From NCBI RefSeq assembly GCF_008635795.1, contig NZ_VWRQ01000026.1, forward strand, positions 1 through 64,000: a stretch of 64,000 nt of DNA. The letters run 5' to 3'. The DNA is from Paenibacillus tepidiphilus (GTDB lineage Bacteria; Bacillota; Bacilli; Paenibacillales; Paenibacillaceae). How positions within the stretch are numbered: the stretch's first letter is position 1; each line of letters begins with the position of its first letter. Both the position numbers and the translations under genes were made by a program. Positions 17,973-26,043 of this stretch are shown piece by piece. The notes beneath the pieces were generated by a model. The model saw nothing but the letters and a program-made list of their open reading frames with translations, was not told where the DNA came from and made no database searches.

Positions 17973-18935
17973 TTATAATTTGACCCTTGGGTCAATAAAG
18001 GCGTATATAATGTCGACCATGAGGTTCATTATCATAATCATCGAACCAAGCAGGAAGACGGAGGTGATGGCCAGCGGATAATCGAAGCTGGTGAAAGCCA
18101 TCTGCATCACCTGTCCGAGCGCCGGAATGGCGAAGATTTGCTCTACCCAGATTGTGCCCATCACTGTAAAAGCGAACTGCGGGCCAATAACGGTGATCAT
18201 CGCGGTCAGGGAGTTCTTGACGCCGTGCTTCATGATCATCGGCCAGTATTTGACACCCTTGGCCTTGGCTGTACGGATATAATCGGACCTCAGTGTCTCA
18301 ATTAAGCTTCCGCGCATATACCGGGCGACAACGCCGACATTGGCTGCGGACAAACATATGATTGGCAGAATCGCCTGCTTCCAGTTCCCCCAGCCGGTTA
18401 CCGGGAGAATACCCTGAAATACCACCCCGAAGAGCAATACCATAATGACCGCGAGCACGAATGCGGGAATCGCCTGTCCGGCCAGGGAGATAGTGCTGAC
18501 TACATAATCCACCCATGTATTCCGCTTCAGCGCTGCAATAATTCCAAGCGGAACTCCGACGATGACCGAGAGCAGCACGGCTCCGAATGCCAGCATAACG
18601 CTGATCGGCAGCGTCTGCTTCAGCTGACCCGCGATCTGCAGCGAAGGGTTCTGCATCGAATTGCCGAAATCAAAGGTCAGCTCATGCCAGATATATTTCG
18701 CAATTTGCTGCCAGAGCGGGAGATCCAGGCCGTAACGGCTCTGGAATTGCGCCATAACCTCCTGGTAGAGCACCGGGTTCTGTCCCTGCAGGGGAGCCAG
18801 TGCCGTAGCCATTGTGCTGGTGTGCATGAATCCGCCCGGAGAATAATACATCATGATATAACTGACGGAAATGACCAGGATCAGCGTGATAATGATCTGG
18901 ATAATACGCTTGGAAATGAACTTCACTATGGCCAT
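17973..18935 (-). CDS. oppB: Oligopeptide ABC transporter permease OppB
   Basis: 320 aa. Six membrane segments are visible, the first at residues 9-29 ('IIQIIITLILVISVSYIMMY'). The EAA loop is at 'DYIRTAKAKGVKYWPMIMKHGVKN'. It partners OppC in the channel. It is separated from oppA by a strong hairpin at 18958-18982. Confidence 0.93.
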   Translation of the reverse strand: MAIVKFISKRIIQIIITLILVISVSYIMMYYSPGGFMHTSTMATALAPLQGQNPVLYQEVMAQFQSRYGLDLPLWQQIAKYIWHELTFDFGNSMQNPSLQIAGQLKQTLPISVMLAFGAVLLSVIVGVPLGIIAALKRNTWVDYVVSTISLAGQAIPAFVLAVIMVLLFGVVFQGILPVTGWGNWKQAILPIICLSAANVGVVARYMRGSLIETLRSDYIRTAKAKGVKYWPMIMKHGVKNSLTAMITVIGPQFAFTVMGTIWVEQIFAIPALGQVMQMAFTSFDYPLAITSVFLLGSMIMIMNLMVDIIYAFIDPRVKL

Positions 18936-18957
18936 CTTCGTGCCTCCTTTACCGATA

Positions 18958-18982
18958 CGAGGGCACCGCTTGGGTGCCCTCG
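18958..18982 (-). other. Intercistronic hairpin between oppA and oppB
   Basis: The inverted repeat CGAGGGCACC / GGTGCCCTCG has a 5-base loop and no following T-run on the minus strand. Such a hairpin after a binding-protein gene commonly blocks 3' decay or partly attenuates readthrough, keeping OppA in excess of the permease. That role is inferred. Confidence 0.65.
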
Positions 18983-19007
18983 ATTGGCCATTATTAACCG
19001 ATCCGGA

Positions 19008-21152
19008 TTACTCCACGGAGATCATATGAAGACCGTAGAAGTTGCCCCATGCCCAAGGGTTGGATTGTACCCCTGTAATGCCCGGCTTCACCAGGAAGTA
19101 TTGCTGCTGGTAGTACAGTGGCACTGTATAGGCTTCTTCCAGCAGATAATTGATGACATTGGCTGCAAGCGGTGCGCCTTCTTCGACAGTCAGCGCGTTG
19201 ACGAACTGCGTCTGCCACATTCTCAGATTCAGCAGATCCTTGGAAGAATAGGTATTGTAATATACCTGCACATCCAGTGCATTCTGATTCAGCTTGCCGC
19301 CCGGAGCGTTAGGTGCAACGAAGGTCCAGGCCGTGACGAAGGCGGAATGCTTCTCATCGTCGGTCTTGGCATTCTTCCAGACATCGACGATCTGCTGCCA
19401 CTGCTCGGTAAGGGTCGGCAGACCTTCTTGCTTCAGGAAAGGCTGCCATTCGGCCGGCTGCTCCGACGTCCATTTGTCGATGAAAGCGATATCCTCTTTA
19501 GCTGCTTTCTCCAGCGCCGCCCAGTCGCTCCACTCTACGCCGGCTTTTTTGTTGTCCGGATCTCCGTACTTCTCGATAGCCGGTTTATAATATACGTCCT
19601 TGGTCCAGTCCACGAACTGCTTGGTGGCTTCAAGCGGAGCGTCAAGGGTACCCAGGGAGTACAGCTGCTGTGTCGCTCCCATATCCAGCCCGCCGGGTTC
19701 ACTCCAGTTCGTAGCACCCGAAGCCAGGATAAAGCCCGGTTTCGCGTCGGCCTGCGGGCCGTTGTACTGGTAAGCGTTGAATTGGGCTTCGTTGAGCTGT
19801 ACAAGCTCGGTCTTGATGCCCAGGTTCTGCTCCAGGAGTTGACCGAGCGCCAGAGCGATTTGTTCCCCTTGGGCATCGACCTGCTTCACACCGACATACA
19901 GGGAGAGCGTCGGCAGTCCCTTGCCGTTCTCATACCCGGCATCCTTGAGCATTTGCTTGGCGGATTCCAGATCTTCGGCAATGCCGGTCTCCAGCTTCTC
20001 CGTCGGCCAGCCCGGCGTCGAGAAGATATTGGTGGCTCCGCCCATGCCGTTCAGCACCGATTCCACAATCGGCTTGCGCATAACCGCCTTGGCGATGGCC
20101 TGACGCACTTCCTTCTTGTCATAAGGGGATTCTGTCTGCGGGTTGCTCCACAGCAAATATTTGATGGAATACGTCGGTGCCGTATACAGCTGTGCCTTCA
20201 GTTCGTCGGACTTCTTGACGTACTGCAAATCCGAGGCGCTCTGGATCAGCACGACATCGGCATGACTCGACATATAATCCTCTACAGGAACCGTCGTAGC
20301 CGGGAGAACATGGATCGTCTCAACATTGCCGCGGTTAAGCTGGCCTGCCGGACCGACGTAATTCGGGTTGCTCACCATGATCAGCTCACCGTTGGGAACA
20401 AACGATTTGACCGTGTATGGTCCGTTGCCAAGGAAGTTCTCCGGCTCAAACCAGGTTCCCGGATTCGCTTCCACCGACTTCTGATTGAGCGGCATGGACC
20501 CCGCCAGCACCAGGCTTCCCAGGATGGCATGAGGCACCGTGGTTGTAATCTCGAAGGTATAATCATCAACGACCTTAAGGCCGACTTCTTCCTTGCTGAC
20601 CGAGCCGGCATGGTAAGCGTAGCTGTTCTTCACATAGTTGAGTACGCTGAGCCACAGCTGCGCCGTTGTATTGGCCGGATCAAGCTGGTACATGTACGAG
20701 TAATAAAAGTCATGGGCCGTCACCGGATCACCGTTGGACCACTTGGCATCCTTGCGGAGCGTGAAGGTCCAGGTCTTTTTATCATCGGAAACAGTATAGC
20801 CCGTCGCAATCTTCGGAACGATCTCATTATCCTGGTTGTAGCCGTACAGTCCTTCGAGCAAGGTGCCCTGCCCTACCAGAATCTGCCCCTGCCATTGTGT
20901 CGGGTCGAGCGTCGGCATCTTCGGATTGAATACCGTGACCGAGCTGCCTGCTTTGATTTCCGGATCAGAAGCGCTTTCATTTTTGGTTGGCGTTTGCCCC
21001 ACATCCGCAGCAGGCTTGCTTGTTGCAGCGGCAGTATTAGCGGATGAGTCCGGTTTATTACCATTAGAGCTGTTATTACCGTTGTTACAGGCAGTGGTTG
21101 ATATTAAGGCGCAAGTCATGAACAATGCAAGCAGGGCATTCTTTTTTTTCAT
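19008..21152 (-). CDS. oppA: Oligopeptide ABC transporter substrate-binding lipoprotein OppA
   Basis: 714 aa, longer than the usual ~540-600 aa. The signal peptide ends in a lipobox-like ISTTAC (Cys22), followed by an Asn/Ser/Ala-rich linker of about 45 residues. The SBP_bac_5 body begins near 'GSSVTVFNPKMPTLDPTQW' and contains 'TWTFTLRKDAKWSNGDPVTA'. It binds oligopeptides and delivers them to OppBCDF. It is the first gene of the operon, behind a strong promoter with a cre-like site. The extra length sits partly in the linker and partly in C-terminal insertions such as 'ALEKAAKEDIAFIDKW'. Confidence 0.9.
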   Translation of the reverse strand: MKKKNALLALFMTCALISTTACNNGNNSSNGNKPDSSANTAAATSKPAADVGQTPTKNESASDPEIKAGSSVTVFNPKMPTLDPTQWQGQILVGQGTLLEGLYGYNQDNEIVPKIATGYTVSDDKKTWTFTLRKDAKWSNGDPVTAHDFYYSYMYQLDPANTTAQLWLSVLNYVKNSYAYHAGSVSKEEVGLKVVDDYTFEITTTVPHAILGSLVLAGSMPLNQKSVEANPGTWFEPENFLGNGPYTVKSFVPNGELIMVSNPNYVGPAGQLNRGNVETIHVLPATTVPVEDYMSSHADVVLIQSASDLQYVKKSDELKAQLYTAPTYSIKYLLWSNPQTESPYDKKEVRQAIAKAVMRKPIVESVLNGMGGATNIFSTPGWPTEKLETGIAEDLESAKQMLKDAGYENGKGLPTLSLYVGVKQVDAQGEQIALALGQLLEQNLGIKTELVQLNEAQFNAYQYNGPQADAKPGFILASGATNWSEPGGLDMGATQQLYSLGTLDAPLEATKQFVDWTKDVYYKPAIEKYGDPDNKKAGVEWSDWAALEKAAKEDIAFIDKWTSEQPAEWQPFLKQEGLPTLTEQWQQIVDVWKNAKTDDEKHSAFVTAWTFVAPNAPGGKLNQNALDVQVYYNTYSSKDLLNLRMWQTQFVNALTVEEGAPLAANVINYLLEEAYTVPLYYQQQYFLVKPGITGVQSNPWAWGNFYGLHMISVE

Positions 21153-21330
21153 CCTAAAGCGTTCCCCCTCAGAAATCGGTTTCGGTTCAAATAAGCTAAC
21201 AAGTTATTGTTGAGTTATCACTAAAGTTATTGCAAATGTCGTATTTGGTTAGCACCTCCCGAATGATTGTCGAATGATACGTTGCAGACAGCTTGCTGTT
21301 CTCCAGCGCATTGTACAACATTACCAATAG

Positions 21331-21344
21331 AGTAATCGCTTTCA
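21331..21344 (-). promoter_or_regulatory. Candidate cre (CcpA) site at the oppA start point
   Basis: Read on the minus strand the site is TGAAAGCGATTACT, 13 of 14 positions of the Bacillus cre consensus TGWNANCGNTNWCA. It begins at the end of the -10 hexamer and covers the expected start point, a position where CcpA represses. It predicts carbon catabolite repression of oppABCDF. Confidence 0.65.
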
Positions 21345-21372
21345 TTCTAAAATTATCCATGTATATTGTCAA
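21344..21372 (-). promoter_or_regulatory. SigA-type promoter of the opp operon
   Basis: On the minus strand TTGACA (21372-21367), a 17-bp spacer and TAGAAT (21349-21344) form a near-consensus vegetative promoter reading toward oppA, with A/T-rich DNA upstream. Confidence 0.8.
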
Positions 21373-21640
21373 GGCAAAATGTAATTTTATGTGTTAGTGA
21401 ATAAAGTTATTATTAAACTAACTTATAAACTATTTTATTAAAAAACGCTTCGATATACGTCAGCCTGTTTCTGTTTTTATCGCTAATTTCCGCTAATTAT
21501 TCTATTACCGTCATCTATAATCAATTTGTAAAATCCACTGTGTCCGCAATCACTAAGCCGGCGGTTCGCGAAGCGGTATAGTTATGGTTGGAGCAGCCAG
21601 ATCGCTGGTCTGCCGGATCTTTCGGATATGGAGGTTAACG

Positions 21641-22357
21641 ATGATGAGAAAATACATACCCAATCAGCACGGAGCCTGGGCCATGCTAATTCTGCCTTTT
21701 CTGTTCGGAATCGCTTCTTCCTCAGGCCGGGCTATACATATTCCCTTCTTTATTTGCTGGCTGCTGATCTACTTGTTCAGCTTCCCGCTGCTGCAATGGG
21801 TCAAGACCGGAAGACGGGAACGGTACATTCAGCCTGTCAAATTATACGGCCTGTTGCTGCTGCCCTTTGCGGCATATATGCTGATACGCGAGCCGAAGCT
21901 GCTCGTCTTCGCCCTGCCCCTGCTGCCTTTATTTGCAGTAAATATTTATTATGCCAAAGCCAAGAATGAACGCGCTCTGCTGAACGACATTGCGGCTGTG
22001 CTGGCCTTCTGCCTGATTCTGTTCCCGGTCTTCTATGTCGGAGGCGGCGAGAACTGGAGGGCGGCGGCCGAGCTGTTTCTATTGTCAGCCTTGTACTTTG
22101 TCGGCACTGCGTTCTATGTCAAGACCGTCATCCGCGAGCGGAACAATCCCCGCTTCTATTACATGTCCGTGCTGTACCATGTCCTGTTCGCCGCTGCCGG
22201 CGCACTCTTCTTCCCTTCCCTGATCGTCCCGCTTGTTATCCTGCTTCTGCGTGCAGCACTATTGCCCAAGACGGGGATTACCGCCAAACGCACGGGAATG
22301 CTGGAGATCGGATTTTCGCTGATGCTGTATGTATCTGTGCTCATGCTCTATTTCTAG
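21641..22357 (+). CDS. ywiC: YwiC-like integral membrane protein
   Basis: About 238 aa from ATG at 21641, six bases after GGAGG; the longer frame upstream has no ribosome site. The opening 'YIPNQHGAWAMLILPF' is characteristic of the YwiC-like family. About eight hydrophobic membrane segments follow. The function is unknown. In Bacillus subtilis ywiC lies in the fnr-nar region, and here too it sits near a nitrate respiration island (established context, remembered). That hints at a link to anaerobic respiration, but no motif proves it. Confidence 0.8.
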   Translation: MMRKYIPNQHGAWAMLILPFLFGIASSSGRAIHIPFFICWLLIYLFSFPLLQWVKTGRRERYIQPVKLYGLLLLPFAAYMLIREPKLLVFALPLLPLFAVNIYYAKAKNERALLNDIAAVLAFCLILFPVFYVGGGENWRAAAELFLLSALYFVGTAFYVKTVIRERNNPRFYYMSVLYHVLFAAAGALFFPSLIVPLVILLLRAALLPKTGITAKRTGMLEIGFSLMLYVSVLMLYF

Positions 22358-22374
22358 TACCCGCGCTGCATACG

Positions 22375-22423
22375 AAAAAGGATGTTCCTCTGCCGGAATC
22401 AACGCGGCGGGAACATCCTTTTT
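22375..22423. terminator. Bidirectional terminator between ywiC and ilvB
   Basis: AAAAAGGATGTTCC and GGAACATCCTTTTT flank an internal CCG/CGG hairpin. There are T-runs on both strands, and it serves both convergent genes. Confidence 0.88.
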
Positions 22424-22460
22424 GTATATGTAATGGATTGCTTATCCTGCGAACGGCTGG

Positions 22461-24137
22461 TTACTCGGTAATCATCTCCTGATTGCTGGCACCCGGAGGC
22501 ACAATAGGGTACACATTCGTCTCCTCGGTGATATCGAATTCCATAATGACCGGTCCTTCGATTTCCAGGGCGCGTGCAATCATCTCCTCTGCCTCGGCAC
22601 GGGAAGAGGCCCGGAACCCGTGGGCGCCAAAGGAGTGGGCCAGGGCTGCAAAATCGGGTGAGCTGATGCGTACCGATGAATAGCGGCGGCCGTGGAACAA
22701 TTGCTGCCATTGCCGGACCATCCCCAGGTAGCCGTTCTTAAGCACCGCCACTTTCACATTCAGGTCCAGATCGACGGCTGTCATCATTTCCTGCATGTTC
22801 ATCTGAAAGCTGCCGTCCCCTGTGATGCAGAGAACCGCCCGTCCGGGGAATGCAGCGGCAGCGCCGATGGCCGCCGGCAATCCATAGCCCATCGTCCCCA
22901 GCCCTCCGGATGTCAGAAACGACCGCGGCTCCGAGAACGGATAATACGCGGCAGTCCAGATCTGGTGCTGGCCGACATCGGTTGCAATTATGGCATCGCC
23001 CTCCGTCGCCGCCGCCAGACACTTGATAACCTCCGGTCCTGACAGCTTGTTCTCTTGCCCACGGGGTATTTTGGCTGAGCGCTGGGACCAGGTGCGGATC
23101 TGCCGGGTCCACTCCGTCAAATCCTGCAGCTTCAATTGCTCCTGTAGTCCGGCGAGCAAATCCCCACAATCACCGAGGATGGCGTGATCCACCTTGATAT
23201 TCTTGTTCAGCTCGGAGTGGTCCAGATCGATCTGAATCTTATAGGAGCCGGGCGAGAACGCCTTACGCTTGCCGGTGACACGGTCGCTGAACCGTACGCC
23301 AAGGCAGAGCACGGCATCCGCAGCCTGCAGAGCGCGGTTGGCCGCTACGGTTCCGTGCATTCCGACCATGCCCAAATGCAGCGGATGTCCGCTGGGCATG
23401 GCACCCAGGCCCATCAGCGTACTGGCCACCGGCAGGCCGTACTGCTCCGCCAGCTCCCTTAGGAGCGCCGGCGTATTCCCGCTCATGCAGCCTCCGCCGG
23501 CCAGGATAAGCGGGCGCTCTGCCCGGTTCAGCCGTTCGGCTGCCAGCTGAATATCCTGGGCATCCAGCGGATGATAAGGCTCATAGCCCCGGATAGCGGG
23601 CGTAACCTCCGCCGGTCCGCGGCTATCCTCCGGCTTCCACTGCGCATTCATCACATTCTTCGGCAAGTCGATCAGGACCGGACCCGGCCGGCCCGTAGTC
23701 GCCACATGAAACGCCTCAATCATGATTCGCGGCAGTTCGGCGACATCCCGGACGATGTAATTATGCTTCGTAATCGGCATCGTCATGCCGTAGATGTCCA
23801 CCTCCTGAAAGCTGTCCAGCCCGATCAGCTCAGTCGAGACTTGTCCGGTCAGCACAATGAGCGGCACGGAATCCATATAGGCCGTGGCAATGCCGGTTAC
23901 CGCATTGGTCGCGCCGGGACCGCTCGTTACCAGCGCCACCCCGGGTCTTCCCGTCGACCGGGCATAGCCGTCGGCGGCATGGACTGCAGCCTGCTCATGC
24001 CGTACCAGAATGTGCTGAATGCCGCTGCAGTCATACAAAGCATCATATAAGGGCAGCACGGCACCGCCGGGGTAGCCGAAGATAATCTCCGTATTTTGTT
24101 CGGTCAATAACTGAATCAATAACTGGGCTCCATTCAT
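22461..24137 (-). CDS. ilvB: Acetolactate synthase large subunit (thiamine diphosphate enzyme)
   Basis: About 558 aa from ATG at 24137 (MNGAQLLIQLL). GGAG lies 13 bases upstream, slightly far; an earlier in-frame ATG lacks a site. It condenses two pyruvates to acetolactate, or pyruvate with 2-oxobutyrate, the first committed step to Val/Leu/Ile. The catalytic Glu48 is in 'LVRHEQAAVHAADGYARSTG', the GDG...N thiamine motif is in 'GDGSFQMNMQEM' with 'LKNGYLGMVRQW', and the FAD domain is in the middle. The sequence looks like the biosynthetic AHAS type rather than catabolic AlsS. No ilvN or ilvC follows, a terminator closes the gene, and I see no T-box leader. It is therefore a solitary copy, perhaps accessory to the main ilv-leu operon elsewhere. 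Confidence 0.9.
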   Translation of the reverse strand: MNGAQLLIQLLTEQNTEIIFGYPGGAVLPLYDALYDCSGIQHILVRHEQAAVHAADGYARSTGRPGVALVTSGPGATNAVTGIATAYMDSVPLIVLTGQVSTELIGLDSFQEVDIYGMTMPITKHNYIVRDVAELPRIMIEAFHVATTGRPGPVLIDLPKNVMNAQWKPEDSRGPAEVTPAIRGYEPYHPLDAQDIQLAAERLNRAERPLILAGGGCMSGNTPALLRELAEQYGLPVASTLMGLGAMPSGHPLHLGMVGMHGTVAANRALQAADAVLCLGVRFSDRVTGKRKAFSPGSYKIQIDLDHSELNKNIKVDHAILGDCGDLLAGLQEQLKLQDLTEWTRQIRTWSQRSAKIPRGQENKLSGPEVIKCLAAATEGDAIIATDVGQHQIWTAAYYPFSEPRSFLTSGGLGTMGYGLPAAIGAAAAFPGRAVLCITGDGSFQMNMQEMMTAVDLDLNVKVAVLKNGYLGMVRQWQQLFHGRRYSSVRISSPDFAALAHSFGAHGFRASSRAEAEEMIARALEIEGPVIMEFDITEETNVYPIVPPGASNQEMITE

Positions 24138-24666
24138 CGGCTTACTTCGTCTCCTTCGCATTCCGGGTAAATTCGCTTGTTTCTTGGTTACATTAAGGGG
24201 GTATATTATAAGTTGATCTATCGAATTTATCTGCTGAAACGTAGATCGCTCAATGCAATTAGTCCGTTTTTTGCACACTGTTTCAGCCTGTGGCGACTTT
24301 CCACTAATCCTGCAAAAAAGCTAAACATGACAACCATAAGGTTCTGTCCTGTTTCCCGCTAGGTGAGCTAGGTTTGTGGATTATGGTCGGTTTTTCGACT
24401 ACATTTGCTCAGCTAGCCTTCACTGCAGCCCATTATGGTCGGTTTTTCAACTACAATTGGTCTATTTTTCGCCACGGCAGGATATTATGGTCGGTTTTTC
24501 GCCTACATTTGCCCAGCCAGCCATCACTGCAGCCCATTGTGGTCGTTTTTTCGACTACATTTAGAATGATCAGCCGGACTGCACTGTTTGTCGGGCTGTT
24601 CAGGGAAAGGGATGTGTTAGTCGGTCAACTCAAGTGGGTCATGACAAATTCAGCGAGGAGGAAATG
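24138..24666. other. 529-bp intergenic region with repeats, upstream of ilvB
   Basis: The gap contains a partial repeat at about 24255-24290 (related to 41775-41810) and the four-unit 52-bp array at 24381-24588. Nothing else is recognised apart from the AGGAGG site of the small gene at its right edge. The ilvB promoter must lie within the left part. Confidence 0.6.
24381..24588. repeat. Intergenic repeat block C: four units at exactly 52-bp spacing
   Basis: Units begin at 24381, 24433, 24485 and 24537 with TTATGGTCGGTTTTTCGACT or close variants (AACT, GCCT, GTTTTTTCGACT), each followed by ACATTT or ACAATT. Units 1 and 3 are also similar across the rest of the 52 bp (a CACTGCAGCCCA tail). The array is imperfect but strictly phased. 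It has no CRISPR character: the spacers are themselves related and no cas genes are present. Confidence 0.8.
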
Positions 24667-24915
24667 ATGATGAATATGGATCAGCAATCCGGACAACGTC
24701 CGCAGCTGTCGCGGGAGGAACGCGAAGAGATCGGCCGCCGCACCAATGCCGGCTTCGCCCGTGTGGAACGGACGGCAGCCAATGAGCGTGAGGCGGAGAT
24801 CCCGACCGGTCCGATTGGCCAGCAGCTGACGGAGGAGGAAATCCGCCGCCGGGTCGGCTCCGGCAATTTCGAAACCGCCAAGAATGATCCGCAGACCGGC
24901 TCCATTAATAGCTAG
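24667..24915 (+). CDS. Small acidic hypothetical protein
   Basis: About 82 aa, very hydrophilic and rich in Glu, Arg and Gln ('LSREEREEIGRRTNAGF', 'LTEEEIRRRVGSGNFETAKN'), with no membrane segment or signal. Three consecutive ATG codons (24664, 24667, 24670) follow AGGAGG; 24667 or 24670 has the best spacing. The composition recalls small disordered or spore-associated Bacillales proteins, but I do not recognise a family. It is flanked by repeat block C and convergent moaA. Confidence 0.6.
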   Translation: MMNMDQQSGQRPQLSREEREEIGRRTNAGFARVERTAANEREAEIPTGPIGQQLTEEEIRRRVGSGNFETAKNDPQTGSINS

Positions 24916-24960
24916 CCCGAGCATAGCTAGTCCGAGCAGTATCGAAATGCCAGTTGTCTG

Positions 24961-25977
24961 TTACCCGCCAATATAGGACATCCCTATTTTGCTGCGTTGC
25001 TGCTGCGTCTGCTCTGTGCGCTCATCGGAATAACGGTCTGCCCGGTGCTCCCACACCTCTGTGATGGCAGCCAGCAGGCTGTCGTCATCCGCTCCGCTGC
25101 GCAGCAGCCGCCGCAGATCCAGGCCACCCGAAGCGAACAGGCAGGTGTAGAACTTTCCGTCGGAGGACAGCCGGGCACGGGTACAGGAGGAGCAGAACGA
25201 TTCGGATACCGAGGTAATGAATCCGACCTGTGCTTCGCTCCCCTTGTACCTGTACCGCTTGGCCACTTCGCCAAAATAATGCCGGTCCAGCGCTTCCAGC
25301 TCATAGACGCTTTGGAGGCGTTCCAGCATTTCCCGCTTTGTGACCACATGCTCCATACTCCAGCCATTGCCGCCGCCCACATCCATAAACTCGATGAACC
25401 GGAGTGTAATCCCCCTGTCCTTGAAGTATCCGGCCATCGGCAGGAGCTCCGATTCGTTCAAGCCGCGCTTCACTACCATGTTCACCTTAACCTCGAACCC
25501 GGTGTCCACCGCATGATCGATCTGGCGCAGCACCGTTTCCGGCTTGACGCCCCGCCCGTTGATCCGCCCGAACAGCTCAGGATCGAGTCCGTCCAGACTG
25601 ATGTTCAGCCTGCGCAGCCCGGCTTCGTACAACGCTTCCGCATGCTGGCGCAGCAAGATTCCGTTCGTCGTTAAGCCGATATCCTCTACCCCGTCCATCT
25701 TGCACAGTCTCGCCGTAAGCCCGGAGAGATTACGCCGCAGCAGCGGCTCGCCGCCGGTCAGCCGCAGCTTCCGTACCCCTAGGGCTACGAATAGCCCAGC
25801 CAGCCGCTCGATCTCTTCAAAGGTTAGCTGCTCGCTGCTTGGCATAAAGGCATAATCGTCGCCGAACAGCTCCCGCGGCATGCAGTAGGAGCAGCGGAAG
25901 TTGCACCGGTCTGTGACCGATATCCGCAAATCGCGGATTGGACGCCGCAGCTGATCTTCTAATGGATGTGCATTCAT
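24961..25977 (-). CDS. moaA: GTP 3',8-cyclase MoaA (molybdenum cofactor biosynthesis)
   Basis: 338 aa. It is a radical SAM enzyme for the first step of molybdopterin synthesis (GTP to 3',8-cyclo-H2GTP). The N-terminal cluster motif CNFRCSYC is near residue 24. The C-terminal second [4Fe-4S] site is '[19 protein letters not shown]', and the protein ends in the conserved Gly-Gly that is needed for catalysis. It lies 66 bp downstream of narK on the same strand, so it is probably co-transcribed and supplies cofactor to the NarG encoded nearby. Other moa/moe genes are not in the window. Confidence 0.95.
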   Translation of the reverse strand: MNAHPLEDQLRRPIRDLRISVTDRCNFRCSYCMPRELFGDDYAFMPSSEQLTFEEIERLAGLFVALGVRKLRLTGGEPLLRRNLSGLTARLCKMDGVEDIGLTTNGILLRQHAEALYEAGLRRLNISLDGLDPELFGRINGRGVKPETVLRQIDHAVDTGFEVKVNMVVKRGLNESELLPMAGYFKDRGITLRFIEFMDVGGGNGWSMEHVVTKREMLERLQSVYELEALDRHYFGEVAKRYRYKGSEAQVGFITSVSESFCSSCTRARLSSDGKFYTCLFASGGLDLRRLLRSGADDDSLLAAITEVWEHRADRYSDERTEQTQQQRSKIGMSYIGG

Positions 25978-26043
25978 CTGGTCATCTTCCCTTTCCCGCT
26001 GTAACCGCTCCTATGCTGCGTATCCCCGCCGGGCCACAGCTGC

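Larger units (their letters stand above)
21153..21640. other. 488-bp intergenic region between oppA and ywiC
   Basis: This gap is AT-rich around 21350-21520. It contains the oppA promoter and cre-like site (separate entries) and a leader of about 180 nt for oppA. The right part leads into ywiC, whose GGAGG site is at 21630. No further gene is supported. Confidence 0.6.

Noticed and set aside
18684-21047. 787-residue open frame on the plus strand opposite oppA and oppB
   Set aside because: It lies wholly antisense to clear oppA/oppB coding sequence, has no recognisable domain and no ribosome site. High GC at third positions often leaves such frames open.
24138-24380. T-box riboswitch upstream of ilvB
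   Set aside because: No specifier-loop stem, T-box sequence or terminator/antiterminator pair could be recognised in the leader.
24381-24588. CRISPR array at the 52-bp periodic repeats
   Set aside because: The cores are imperfect, the spacers are related to each other, there are only four units and no cas genes are nearby.
24374-24667. 97-residue open frame across repeat block C
   Set aside because: It is a translation of the repeats; the 52-bp period is not a multiple of three, so no repeated peptide results.
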